A stretch of DNA of 64,000 nucleotides from Xiphydria camelus. Lineage: Eukaryota > Arthropoda > Insecta > Hymenoptera > Xiphydriidae. Made by a program: the position numbers and the translations under genes. Of this stretch, positions 21,684-32,095 are shown in pieces (the stretch's first letter is position 1; each line of letters begins with the position of its first letter). The stretch is taken from the NCBI GenBank assembly GCA_963678675.1, contig OY783197.1, positions 22,053,934-22,117,933 of the forward strand. Reading direction: 5' to 3'. Under the pieces are notes generated by a model. It was given only the letters and a program-made list of their open reading frames with translations, was not told where the DNA came from and made no database searches.

Positions 21684-22162
21684 GCAAATTTCGGTTTGAT
21701 CGACTACAAATCCTTTTACCACATGGTGCTTTTGCAAAGGACCATTTTTTTCCAGTATTGTTTTTCCTAGCGGATTTTTCGCGACACTCGTCCCGCGGCC
21801 GTTTTACTCACACACAGGAACGTTCCTCCGCGAGAGATATCAGGTTCTCGGCGATCTGTGTCACCCGGCGGCGGCAATAGTCGCCTGCCAGATCTACCGC
21901 TCCCGCCGTTGTAAACAGGATGGAATTTGCATGCATATTCAAGAAGTGCTAGCTATCGCGCGTGCAGGGACGGTGCTCCGCGTATACGTGTATTTAGAGG
22001 CGGTGCCAGGATCGCTATGTACGGGGACGAGTGCGTATTATCGTTTGTGCTCGTTCGATCGTCGTTAGCGATAGGAACGAGGGTAATCGTTTTGGTCCTG
22101 ATTTTTGTTGAATGATGCGGGAGTGCAGCGATCAAACCCCTGGCAGACAAAGTTGAGTCGTA
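21684..22162. other. Unique sequence, nothing recognised
   Basis: GC-balanced; short ORFs on both strands without motifs. Confidence 0.5.
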
Positions 22163-22344
22163 CACCGAGAAAACGTATTATTTGTAGTTCATAAATGTTT
22201 GTATGAATATTGCGAAATGAAAATGTTATTGGACCGAGTAAAATTCGTTAATTATTACAATATTTACTTGGTAGAATTAAATCATTTGAGGTAACCGTTC
22301 GAGTGATACATATTTTAGTAATTAACGTATATTTTCTTGTCCTA

Positions 22345-22587
22345 CACTGAGAGAAATAACCCGGTCGATTTAAACAAAATCTTGGAGATCATGAACAAAC
22401 CGTTTGGTTAAATATGGATCCTCTCCATTTGTTTGGTTAAACTGACCAGTTTTTAATTAGAATAACTAAACATGTAGTTGGAGTATAACTGACTATTTGG
22501 TTTAATTTACTAGTATTTTAGTTGGCATAACTAAACTCGTTTAATCTGATGCGTTCTGTTATTTTAACCAAGTTATTTTTCTCAGTG
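22345..22587 (-). mobile_element. MITE family A, copy A8
   Basis: Full-length 243 bp with CACTGAGAGAAATAAC ... AAGTTATTTTTCTCAGTG and TA on both sides. The best-preserved family A copy here. Confidence 0.85.
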
Positions 22588-22613
22588 TAACGATATACTT
22601 ATGTCGCTATACA

Positions 22614-23007
22614 CAGGGTGTTACTTAATGATAGGCCGTAATTGCAAGGGCACATTACTGAATCAATTTCCAGTAGAAAAGTTCATATTAACATGTGTCC
22701 TAAAATGTCTGGGTTTCAAGATACAGGACGTCAGTTTAAAAAAAAAATCGGTTTTTTAATAATATCTCAAAGATCCTTGTGCCGATTTTGTTGACATTTG
22801 GCACTGTTGTTTATTGTAATAAGACGCTAAGTTAGCACTAACTAGAAGATAATTATGAGTTCCAGTGGCGTCCCGGGGGACAGTCTCACGAATAATATTG
22901 ACAAAATAATATATTCATATTGACACATGTTAATATGAACTTTTCTACTGGAAATTGATTCAGTAATGTGCCCTTGCCATTACGGCTTATCATTAAGTAA
23001 CACCCTG
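22614..23007. mobile_element. Mariner-type MITE P1
   Basis: Terminal inverted repeats of about 90 bases starting CAGGGTGTTACTTAATGATA, nearly identical at both ends, around a ~210-base centre. The right side is flanked by TA. End sequence and target fit Tc1/mariner. No transposase ORF. Confidence 0.8.
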
Positions 23008-23140
23008 TATATAAATTTACGTTTACTAACTATTGATAAACTTTTCTCGGTGTATAGTTTCTTCATTGCAAGCGGAAGAGTGTTTATAATTGTAGGAGAT
23101 TAAAGAAATATTTACGCAAAAATATGGAGGGGACTCTTAA

Positions 23141-23211
23141 CCGCCGAGGGCCATCTGATACGGTAGTCCCCTTAAATAGCGATAAATCCACAAAGACAGG
23201 GGCCCAGAGGG
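23141..23211. mobile_element. Possible short TTAA element
   Basis: TTAA at 23137-23140 and 23212-23215, ends CCGCCGAGGGCC and GGGGCCCAGAGGG. Short and imperfect. Confidence 0.35.
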
Positions 23212-23215
23212 TTAA

Positions 23216-23912
23216 AAGTAATCGGCTCGCAAAAAACAGTCAGAATTGCATCTTTCACTCTCCGTCTCATAATCTTCGAATAGGAATTCCTCCTAAATCG
23301 AAATCTCATCGCCTCTTTCGATTCCACGCTCGTTTCGCCCTCAAATTCGAAGCCCCGTTCGAAAATCGAACCTAAGAGACCGTATCGCGCAGAGGATTTA
23401 TTCCATACCGCGTAATGGACGCAAACGCGCATCATCTGCTTAAAATTCCCAGGCCGCGGCTCTCGCACATTATGTGCAAATTCGCACACACCACGCACAC
23501 TGCGCGCGCGCGCGTATAAAGCGACGACTGTGCGCATACACTTAGCCGGCTGTATATGGCCGGTCTTGGTAAACAGCAGTGGTTGCCAAATCGCGGCCCG
23601 GCGCTATTAATAAGCGGGAAATCGTTCGCGATGGCGAAGGCGCGACGCGCGTAGGTACGTCAGAGAGGACCCGGGTTGAATAATGAGCGCCTCCGGATGG
23701 CGACCGGCGGTGTTTTTGCGCGGGTTCCTCGGTGCACAACGCGATTCGCACCGCGCGCTCGCGCGCGTGTCGGCATTTCGTAGAACGACCCGCGAGGGGG
23801 GATGCTGCTCGTGGCGAATAGTCGAAGAAGAGGCGACGGGGTGTTGCATCGCGGGGTTCTCCGCTGAACGGGACTGGCTACCCGCACGAGGCTCGGTGCA
23901 TCGCGCGTGTTA
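23216..23912. other. CpG-rich block, no supported gene
   Basis: 23430-23900 is strongly CpG-rich with overlapping ORFs on both strands. Nothing recognised. Confidence 0.45.
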
Positions 23913-24394
23913 CACCGAGAAAAAAATGGTATATTCAATTAACCCTTTAAGTGACAGAAGACTGGGACACATTTTAAAACACATTATATGAACTCTTTTT
24001 ATGTGTATAATATTTCTTGCTATGAAAAAATTGTTTTCATATTTTTTAAAATTATAGATAAGTAGGTACTTATTTATATTATTTTTTCATATGTATTAGA
24101 ATTTACATTTATCTTGTGTAGTATTAGTTTCCCATTGAAATATCAGCTAGGAGACTTAGGCCTGGTGGGAAACTATTCTCCCAGTACAACTTAAAGGGTT
24201 AAATCGGCGTTTATGGGTGGGGGAATGCAGAATTATTTGTTTCAACTATTAAATTTGGTTATAGCGATCAACGACTACTTGAAGAAAACCGGCTGCAGTC
24301 CATTCGAGTCAATTATTAATCCTAGTAACTAGATCTGCATTCCCCCACCCGTAATCGGCGTATTAGTTAAGTCTACTTTATTTTTTCTCAGAGT
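23913..24394. mobile_element. MITE family C, copy C2, with nested pB2
   Basis: CACCGAGAAAAAAATGG ... TTTTTTCTCAGAG. Inner arms GGGTGGGGGAATGCAGA and inverse TCTGCATTCCCCCACCC are very well conserved. Confidence 0.8.
23943..24198. mobile_element. piggyBac-like MITE pB2
   Basis: TTAA at 23939-23942 and 24199-24202, ends CCCTTTAAGTGACAG and inverse TACAACTTAAAGGG. The undisturbed target ATTCAATTAAATCG is seen in C1, which shows the TTAA was duplicated on insertion. Confidence 0.85.
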
Positions 24395-25596
24395 TTATCG
24401 ATTTTCCCGTAAAGACCCGAGTCGAGATTTTGATACTAGTCTTAGCCTAATCGGCAATGACAAATAACGGAAATAAATGGATGTTGCCCTTGGTAAATTT
24501 ACACACTTTATAATCAGAATCACGCAGTACTTCGTACCGACACCATATCGACGGTGGCTAATTTCCACCGGGCGTCTAAACGACGGTGTACACATCACGC
24601 GTGTCACTCTCGCGTGCGTCATTCGTACGAATCTGCGTGGAATGTCTATATGAGTATCAGATTTCGCTAACGCGATTCGCGAGCATTTACAAAATCGTCA
24701 CACGTTCTTATTATCACCTATTCGTGGGAGATTGAATCGTACCGTGACACAACGAAAATGCGTCCGAGAGGAAGAAAGCTGAACTGTGTATCGGAAATGA
24801 AAAGAAAAATGTAACGCGGAAATACATATTCATACGAATTCGTTTAAAACTCGGACGAGTCGATCGGCGATTCTCGATGGACTCTTCAAGCATAATCGTG
24901 GGAAGGCTTCGGGATGAAAAACAATTTAACCCCGGGCTCTAAGCCCGGTCGCAGAGGCACGGTTTATTCATGAGCGTCGGATAAGTGGCGAAACGTCGGG
25001 ATATTAGCGCGTCGAAAACGCGGACATGTGGCGATATTTACGTCGCTTCGCAATTAAACTTTCACGGAAGCGAGGGATAATATCCCGGCCGTCGCTTCAT
25101 AGGGTCGGAACCGCGCGCGCCGCGTATCAAGGTTGAGCCCTCCCGGATCATCCCCCGGACAGCCTCTCGCACGCGCGCAAAATCCCAAAGTCGGAGATCC
25201 CGCGGAGCTGTCGTAATCGTTATTACCTGCCTGCTTCGGTCTCGGGTACAATTAGTGGCTCGGTACGCCGCGATTACGGCGCCCCTTCACCCTCTCGCGT
25301 CGAGCGAGATCTCACGCCCAGGTGGTGTAGATAATCTCGAATTTCTCTCGAGATCCTCGCGGATCGCGCGCGCGAAGTGTCCCGAGGCGGAATGTACGTA
25401 CGCTGGCGTCGGAGTTGAGCAGACAGTTGGGAGAGGTCCCTCGTTTGCTTCCGAATTGTAGAGCGAACTCCTCGGTGCTTCCGAAGTAGCGTGGAGGGTG
25501 CCACGCGCTCCCTTCGGGGTTCAATTTTCCACGCGACGTAGCTCCACTCTCGAGGAAATAACCTGCAGTGTACGAGTACAAGAATTTGTCTTAAAC
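24395..25596. other. Mixed block with an X-family end
   Basis: 24450-24510 is a solo X-family end (GACAAATAACGGAAATAAAT...TTGGTAAATTTACAC). 24900-25560 is CpG-rich with short ORFs and no supported gene. Confidence 0.45.
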
Positions 25597-25600
25597 TTAA

Positions 25601-25784
25601 CCCTTTCAGTCACCGCGTCCATTTGGATGGACATGCTATCTTAATGGAACAAGTCATAAATCATAAACCGTATGACTATAATCAAAAAAGTTTCTAAATA
25701 AAACATGCCCAGAAATGTATTTTCAAGTAGTATACCACATTTCAGATTGTTTTCCCTTTTTACAGAAATCTGTGACTGAAAGGG
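25601..25784. mobile_element. piggyBac-like MITE pB4
   Basis: TTAA at 25597-25600 and 25785-25788, ends CCCTTTCAGTCACCGCG and inverse TGTGACTGAAAGGG. Same family as pB3. Confidence 0.8.
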
Positions 25785-26112
25785 TTAATACAATTTCATC
25801 GGTACCAGAAAAAATGCACGTATCCCTTCACTGTCATTATAGGACATCGTAACTCGTTGCTATTCAAGGAAAGATCGTAAGTCGCGTCGATCGACGACAA
25901 CGAGGACTTGCGATGCTCCTTCCCATGGCAACGAGTCACGACGTTTCTCATGAGTGACGGTGAAAAAGATACGTGCTTTTTTCTGGTACCGGTCAGATTG
26001 TACATATCTGAAGCTTTTATTCAATACGTTCATTATGAAAATTAATACGCTCCTTTATGCAATTTATAGGAACAATTTCACGAGAAAATATATCAATTTT
26101 CACAATTACGTA

Positions 26113-26335
26113 CACTGAGAAAAAAATTCACTTGATCGAAATAAACGTGCCTTTGGATAGTCCCAAGAGCATATTTATTCGATTTAAATGAATATTGGTT
26201 GGACGCAAATATTAGATTATTGAATTAATTAGATGTTATTTAAATCAAATCGATATTCATTTAAATCGAATAAATACGCTCTCGGGACTATCCAAAGGCA
26301 CGTTTATTTCGATCAAGTACATTTTTGTCTCAGTG
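26113..26335. mobile_element. MITE family H, copy H1 (near-perfect hairpin)
   Basis: CACTGAGAAAAAAATTC ... ATTTTTGTCTCAGTG with TA on both sides. Arms of about 85 bases, including GATCGAAATAAACGTGCC and TTTGGATAGTCCC, are almost identical when inverted. Confidence 0.85.
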
Positions 26336-26859
26336 TATGTATCTATTGGTAAAAAGCAAATACAAATTGTTTTTACAGTGTAGATTTAAAAGTCGACAAT
26401 ACTCTCAACCGAAAAGCGCGAGTCACTCAGAAATTGACTAAAAATATACAAGATCGCGAGTGGGTCCTTCGCCTTTCGGCGCGTCGATAAAGCGCGAAAA
26501 TCCGCGTTTTCGTCGCGGCGGCACCCTCCGCGCGACGCACTTCCACGTGTCGCCGTGAATTATTCGACGCGCGGCGCGATGCGGACCCCGTCAGGGTTGC
26601 GTCCTCGTCTATTCCCGGGATACCGTCGTCGCCGTACGTCGTCGGAACGCTTACACGGCAAGTTCTTTACCGGGCGCCGCCGCGATGCGGTCCCATGCGT
26701 GCGGCTTCCGAGACAATCAATTCGCAGCGCCGTCGCCGCGATGGCGATTCTCGCATTCCTCTGCGCGGCCAACTTTTCGAATTACTTGACTCCGCGACGC
26801 GATCGGTCTTGGCGTCGCGGCTCTCGAATCACAATTGCTCGTTGTTCTTGCAATGAGTA
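26336..26859. other. CpG-rich block, no supported gene
   Basis: 26460-26840 is one of the most CpG-dense stretches, open in several frames. Nothing recognised. Confidence 0.45.
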
Positions 26860-27309
26860 CACTGAGAAACATAATTAGGTTAAAAACACGAAATGCAACT
26901 AGTTAGATGCGTTTAGTTATTTAAACCAAAATACTGGTAATCAAAAAGTAGTCAGTTTAACGAAATAGATGGAGGTTCCACACAAAGAAATAGAATTAGT
27001 TGGATCTTCTGATAATTACTTGAGGGATCGCACGTAATTATTTCTTTACAAAATTAAATTTTTTTTTCATATCATTTAAATAATTCTTCCTGGCAATTAC
27101 ATATTATTCCACATGATTGTAAGGAAGAAATATATAATTGAGGTGTAATCAAGATTTCATTGATATAAATAATTAATTATGTGCGAACCCACAAGTAATT
27201 ATCAGTAGATCCAACTAATTCTTTTTCTCTGTACATACCTATCTCACTAAATAGTTTGGTTACCCTCTTCAAGATTTTGGTTAAATTGACCAAATTATTT
27301 TTCCCAGTG
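26860..27309 (+). mobile_element. MITE family A, copy A9, with nested I1
   Basis: CACTGAGAAACATAATTAGG ... AATTATTTTTCCCAGTG, TA on both sides, interrupted by I1. Confidence 0.8.
26983..27231. mobile_element. MITE family I, copy I1
   Basis: CAAAGAAATAGAATTAGTTGG ... inverse ending CCAACTAATTCTTTTTCTCTG. Arms with TCTGATAATTACTTG and inverse CAAGTAATTATCAG. Its ends resemble CAGAGAAAAAG rather than CACTGAGAAAA. Related to I2. Confidence 0.75.
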
Positions 27310-27421
27310 TAACATCTCGTTTTCGAGAGGTCCCCGAATCCCGACTTCTTCTTGGAGCTGCCGCGGCGTTCTGCGCGGTTCTCGCCTTCGCCGAGGAACC
27401 GTCCGCGATTTTGTATACATA

Positions 27422-27653
27422 CACTGAGAAAACAGTTTATTTATAGTTAACATACCTCTAATACGTATTCTTGATTTAGAAGAAAGAAATAGTTCTTTGA
27501 GCCAAACAAATGTTCGATATCTGTTACTCTATTTCTGTACGAATGAAAGAGACATTCGAACAATTGACATATTTACTTGGTCCGACGAAATATTTCTATT
27601 GCCATAATAAAGTATACATTTGTTAACTACAAATAAACTCTTCTCTCTCAGTG
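27422..27653. mobile_element. MITE family D, copy D2
   Basis: CACTGAGAAAACAGTTTATTT ... AACTCTTCTCTCTCAGTG with TA on both sides. Confidence 0.8.
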
Positions 27654-27953
27654 TAGTTCCACGCGGTGGACTCTGGCGCCGTGCGTATTAGTTTCGTCAG
27701 CGACGCGCGCATTCGACTTATTTATGAACTATAGGAAGAGGAGGGAACTCTGTTTTTGTGTTTACAGGAAGTGGCGCTAAAGTGTCACCCGCGCGCTCGC
27801 GTTCCGCCACACGTGTTCGATGAGGCGCGCGTGTCTCTCGGTTCGCACTGTAGGGCGAGGGAATTGTTCCTTTGACTCGCGTTCGATTCGAATTCGAGTG
27901 GTTATACATATACACTGTTCAAAGTGTTGTCTTAATTTCTATACGCGATAATA

Positions 27954-28110
27954 CACTGAGAAAAATAATGTTTTCAATCTAACCAAAGTCCTGAAGACGA
28001 TGGCCAAGAGTATCTACTATTGAAAATTCAGTTCCTTTCGATCCTTAACCCTCGGGAGAGCCTGGATGTGTAGCAACCTGTGCTATTTTAACCTGATCAT
28101 TTTCTTCGGT
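27954..28110 (-). mobile_element. MITE family A, internally rearranged copy A10
   Basis: Left end CACTGAGAAAAATAATG and inner TAACCAAAGTCCTGAAGACG belong to A. The middle is replaced by unrelated sequence, and the right end is reduced to GATCATTTTCTTCGGT. Confidence 0.55.
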
Positions 28111-28256
28111 ATAGATTTTGCGGATATTTCGTGAACTAATGGCGCCACCTCCGTAGCAAGAAACTCCCGATAAGACCCCTAACGGGTTCAGACGTGGCCC
28201 TAAATATTCTGATAGAAATTTTATGATATAGGCTCATCTCCATAAAGTTCCTTATA

Positions 28257-28479
28257 CACTGAGAAAAAAATGTGGTAGATTTGACTAAATTAGCGGTCAC
28301 GTGCGGCGAAACGCAGATTTAGTTACTTGAGCTAATGATTTGCTCGACTTGACTACAGCTTGTTTTCGTCAAACAATTCTTAATCATTACAATCAAATTA
28401 CTTAATTCAAGTAACTAGATCGGCGTTCTCTCGCCTGTGATCGCCAATTTAATCAAACCTACTAATTTTGTTCTCTGTG
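28257..28479. mobile_element. MITE family C, copy C3
   Basis: CACTGAGAAAAAAATGTGG ... AATTTTGTTCTCTGTG. It keeps the arms TTAGTTACTTGAG and CAAGTAACTAGAT typical of C. Confidence 0.7.
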
Positions 28480-29508
28480 CAGAAATCCTACTGAATCCCT
28501 AACCCTTCTACACAGGATATTCGACAAATTCTACCGATCGAGAATCTACGTCGAAACCGCTGACTTTGGCTCGCCTCTCCATCTCTTTTCTCAATACACT
28601 CGTCCAATCGTTACGCGTTTTCACACTTCGCCCCGCTAACAGGTTTCGCGATGATGACGAGCTCGCGTATACCCGCGTATATAAGGTCGCGTCCAAAAAT
28701 GGCCGGCCCAAGATGGAAAAATGGCGAGTCGCTGAATTGGTAAACAAACGCGCGATTGACAAATCAATTTATTGCCAGCGAAGAAACTCGTTTTCTCCGT
28801 GTGGGTTCAACACGTGCGCGCGCACTGTGTACCACTCGTTTGCGCCTCGCTGAGAGATCTCGCGCGAAAGAGCGAGAGGGACGACGCGAGGAGCTGGGAG
28901 ATACGGGTTGGTGGATAAAGCGTAGAGGGAGAGAGAGAGAGAGAGAGAGAGAAAAGCGGAGGAGGAAGGAACGCCGCGGCGAAACTTTTATAGAATACTT
29001 GTAAGCGGTCCACGCTCGGGCTTGACGCCAGTTTATTAGCGATTCAAGGATAAGTTTTGTGCAAGATTCCCCGGAGCGGATGTAACGAATAGCCCGTAAC
29101 TCGCGCGTGCAAACGCGCGCGCGCCTCGCCGGTCGCGGGCGAAATTGCCAAAAACGCTAAAGGCCAGGGCCCCGCGCGCCACGCCGTGTAAAATTTAAAA
29201 TTGTAATCTTCCTCGGCGCGCGTCTCTCTCTCTCTACGCGTTTCGGCGCGCGCGCGTGGACTAGCCGCGACACGCGCGGTGCGGTTGCGTCGTGGCACCC
29301 TGAATATTTGTGGATTTTTCGGATATTTTTCGAACCCGGCGTGATTAACTCGCGCGAAAATAGAGGGAAGTCGGAGTCGTATAAAAATATACGGTAGATC
29401 ACGCGACAAATTGTTAACGATTCCTGACCGACGGGCTATCCGCGAATGCCGTCGCGGCCAACGTAAAGAATGACGGAGCGCGGGACGCACTGGGAGAAGA
29501 GACTTTAG
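28480..29508. other. CpG-rich block with GA repeat, no supported gene
   Basis: Includes a (GA)n run at 28929-28953 and dense CpG at 28800-29290. ORFs up to 148 codons on the - strand lack motifs and overlap other open frames. Confidence 0.45.
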
Positions 29509-30411
29509 GGTAAAGTCGGGAGAGATGGCGCACCTTTTTCTTTAAAGTGGTACAAGAACTATATTTGTAGGATAAGCAATACTTAATTGATAATGTGGAT
29601 AGAGCGAACAATAAAATATAGGAATGTGTAAAGGAACGACGAAAAGTGTTATCGAGTTTTGTAAAAAATTTGTCAAAAGAAAATATACCAAAAATCTCAA
29701 TTCACCCGCCCTAGTATGGGTGAGATGGCGCAGTAGAAAAAATTGGTGGTCGTGAGTGGTTCTCCAAGAATAGGCTTCAAAGTTAAAAGTGCAACGACTT
29801 TTAATGCCAAATAACAAAAACAAAAATACAAAATCATCTTATTTAAACAATCAAATTTAAAGAAAAATACCAAAGTATTGATTATTCCAACCAAATGAAT
29901 TTAAAACATCTTTAAAATGTAATAAGTCTTAATAATAACATGCAAAAGTTATTTCGCTTTTCTGCCACATCGCAAACACATATTTTGATAGTTGGTGCAT
30001 CCCGAACAGTCGGATTAGACGGCTTGCGCCAACTCACTCGACTTCGTTGGATTAGATGTTGCAGTCATTGTCTTTCTTGTACATGAAGCACGGAACGAAA
30101 TTCGAGGTTAGGAACAATATTTACAAGTTTATGAAGTGAAATGACCAAACCAAATACATTCAAATCAGAATAATAACTTTCTTAATGCCTAATTATTATT
30201 ACACAAAAAAATAATCAGGGCCAGTACAATATACAGTTATATTTATTTTATCTTCTGATGAGAAAAACAGCCGTTCGGTAACACGCACTTACTGCACGTG
30301 CGCACTAATCATCTGTGTCGCCAACTGAGTCAGTATTGCCACACAGACAGTGAAATTATTTGACTGACAATGAGCCGTCTCACCCGCTGCGGCATCTCTC
30401 CCGACTTTACC
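29509..30411. mobile_element. Terminal-inverted-repeat element T (~0.9 kb)
   Basis: GGTAAAGTCGGGAGAGATGG at the left and its near-perfect inverse CATCTCTCCCGACTTTACC at the right. The interior is AT-rich; ORFs are short and unrecognised. A similar word, GGGTGAGATGGCGCAGTAG, recurs internally near 29716. Probably a non-autonomous DNA transposon; superfamily unknown. Confidence 0.65.
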
Positions 30412-30989
30412 ATATGAGTAATAAAATAAAGAGTAAACTGTAGGTACTACTTTTTTCTCTCAGTACGAGGGGATAAATTCGCTCGTGCAAATTGTTCGAT
30501 CCTTCTCTTTACATGCGTGACAGCGGCGAGACACGATCGAATTCCTCGGGAGAATATAATATTCGTATTCGCGTTTTTCGTCTTGTCTGTTGTTTATCTT
30601 CGTGTGACGTATTGTATATTTTTCATCGACGAATAGCGCGCTATCTGGACAACCTCCAGCCGAAGAGTTTGGGCTCGCGTCGTCGTCGCGGCAATCCCGC
30701 GCGAAATGCGAGGACGGGAGGATGGGACGTCGCGGGATTAAGGGTAGTGGAAAGTTATCGACGCCCGGAGCCTCTTCCGTGCTCCTCGCGCGTTCCGCGC
30801 TCCCCTCTCATCCATTCTGGACGTCGTAGGTGGTGTTCGCTGCGAGAAATCAAGGTCCTACCGGGTATCTGGCGCCGTAAAGCCATAATAATGTGCGACC
30901 GAGAAATATTGCCAGGTTGGAGCGGGGGTTCCACTTCCTTTCTTCGTTAATAAAGCAGCGCCGAAATGCTCGATAAAACGAGGCGATTG
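30412..30989. other. Unique CpG-rich sequence
   Basis: A 152-codon + strand ORF (30492-30950) overlaps other open frames and has no recognisable motif. Confidence 0.4.
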
Positions 30990-32095
30990 CGATGAATGGC
31001 GGAGGAAAATAATTTTCTCGTACATAAAATCGCCGATATCTTATATTTCCCTTGGGACGTTGACCTGATAACTGTGCCTTTTTGTGCTTTTTGCGACCCT
31101 CGACGTTTTGTCGAAAATTGAAATTTCCCAGATCCGACCTCTTGACCACCTTATCTTGTGTATTTTTTAATACTGATTATACGAAAAGCACAGTTACTGG
31201 ATCAACGTTTCTAAGGAAATATTAGATAGTAGCGATTTTATATGCATTATATATATAAATATTTAATTTCACTAAAAAAATCATCGATATCTCGATGTTC
31301 CTTGGAGATAATCTCAATAATTCTGCTATTTTTTAAATCAGTATGAACAAATACATTGAGTAGGGTAATCGAAAGTTCAATTCCAAAGATTTTAATTTTC
31401 TTGAAAAATGTGAAAAAAATATCAAGGGTTCAGAAAAATCGAAATCTCTTAAATTGGAGTGCCCTATCCGATGTATTTTTTCGTCCTGATTCTGAAATTC
31501 ATGAATTTATTCGGTAAATTTTAAAAGAGATACCGCTATGTCGACGATTTTTTGTGGGAAAATAATTTTTTAAAACATAAAATCACCAATGTCTTATATT
31601 TCTTTTGAAATATCGCCATAATAATTAAGCTTTTCGTAATCAGCTGAAGAGGAAACATCGGACACACTGAGAGAACTAATTGCTGGTATCAAACAGATAT
31701 TCCTTGAATCAAGAGCATATGATCTTGAAATTTGTTATGAGTACAAATTCTTGGTCGAAGAATATAATATTCTTGACTCGAAAAAACCACAACGAAAATG
31801 CGTTCAAGTACAATATAATTTTGAAGTTATTGTCGTTGTGTGGACAGAGCTAAGTCATTTGAAGTAAAACTGGTTGCCTAACGAATTATGCTCACTGTGT
31901 TAAGTCAAAAATCTGAGCCTGAGTTCATGTGGAAGCTGAATTATGTTGAATTATCCCCTTTTACACCATTTTTTGGACATGACCCCTTTTACCCGCGCAG
32001 CAGCGAATTATTTCTCTCGGTGCAGAGTGGACGATAGTTCAATTCCAGAAATTTCGATTTTTGCCAAAATACCAAGGGATGTTCCAATGAAGACA
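30990..32095. repeat. Tandem palindromic repeat W, array 1
   Basis: Diverged units contain GGAAAATAATTTTYTYGTAC/AAACATAAAATC, ATCTTATATTTC, CAAATACATTGAGTAGGG and CCCTATCCGATGTATTTTTT. The same words make up array 2 at 55440-56200. Interrupted by MITE G2; W words resume at 32026 (TTTTTGCCAAAATACCAAGG). Confidence 0.65.
31665..31899. mobile_element. MITE family G, copy G2, nested in W array 1
   Basis: CACTGAGAGAACTAATTGC ... GCTCACTGTG. The interior matches G1 (AGAGCATATGATCTT; GAAGAATATAATATTCTT). Confidence 0.65.

Larger units (their letters stand above)
22163..23052. mobile_element. MITE family D, copy D1, with two nested insertions
   Basis: Left end CACCGAGAAAACGTATTATTTG, right end AACTTTTCTCGGTG. 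Comparison with D3 (38451-38701) shows one element split twice: by A8 at a TA, and by P1 further right. Confidence 0.75.
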
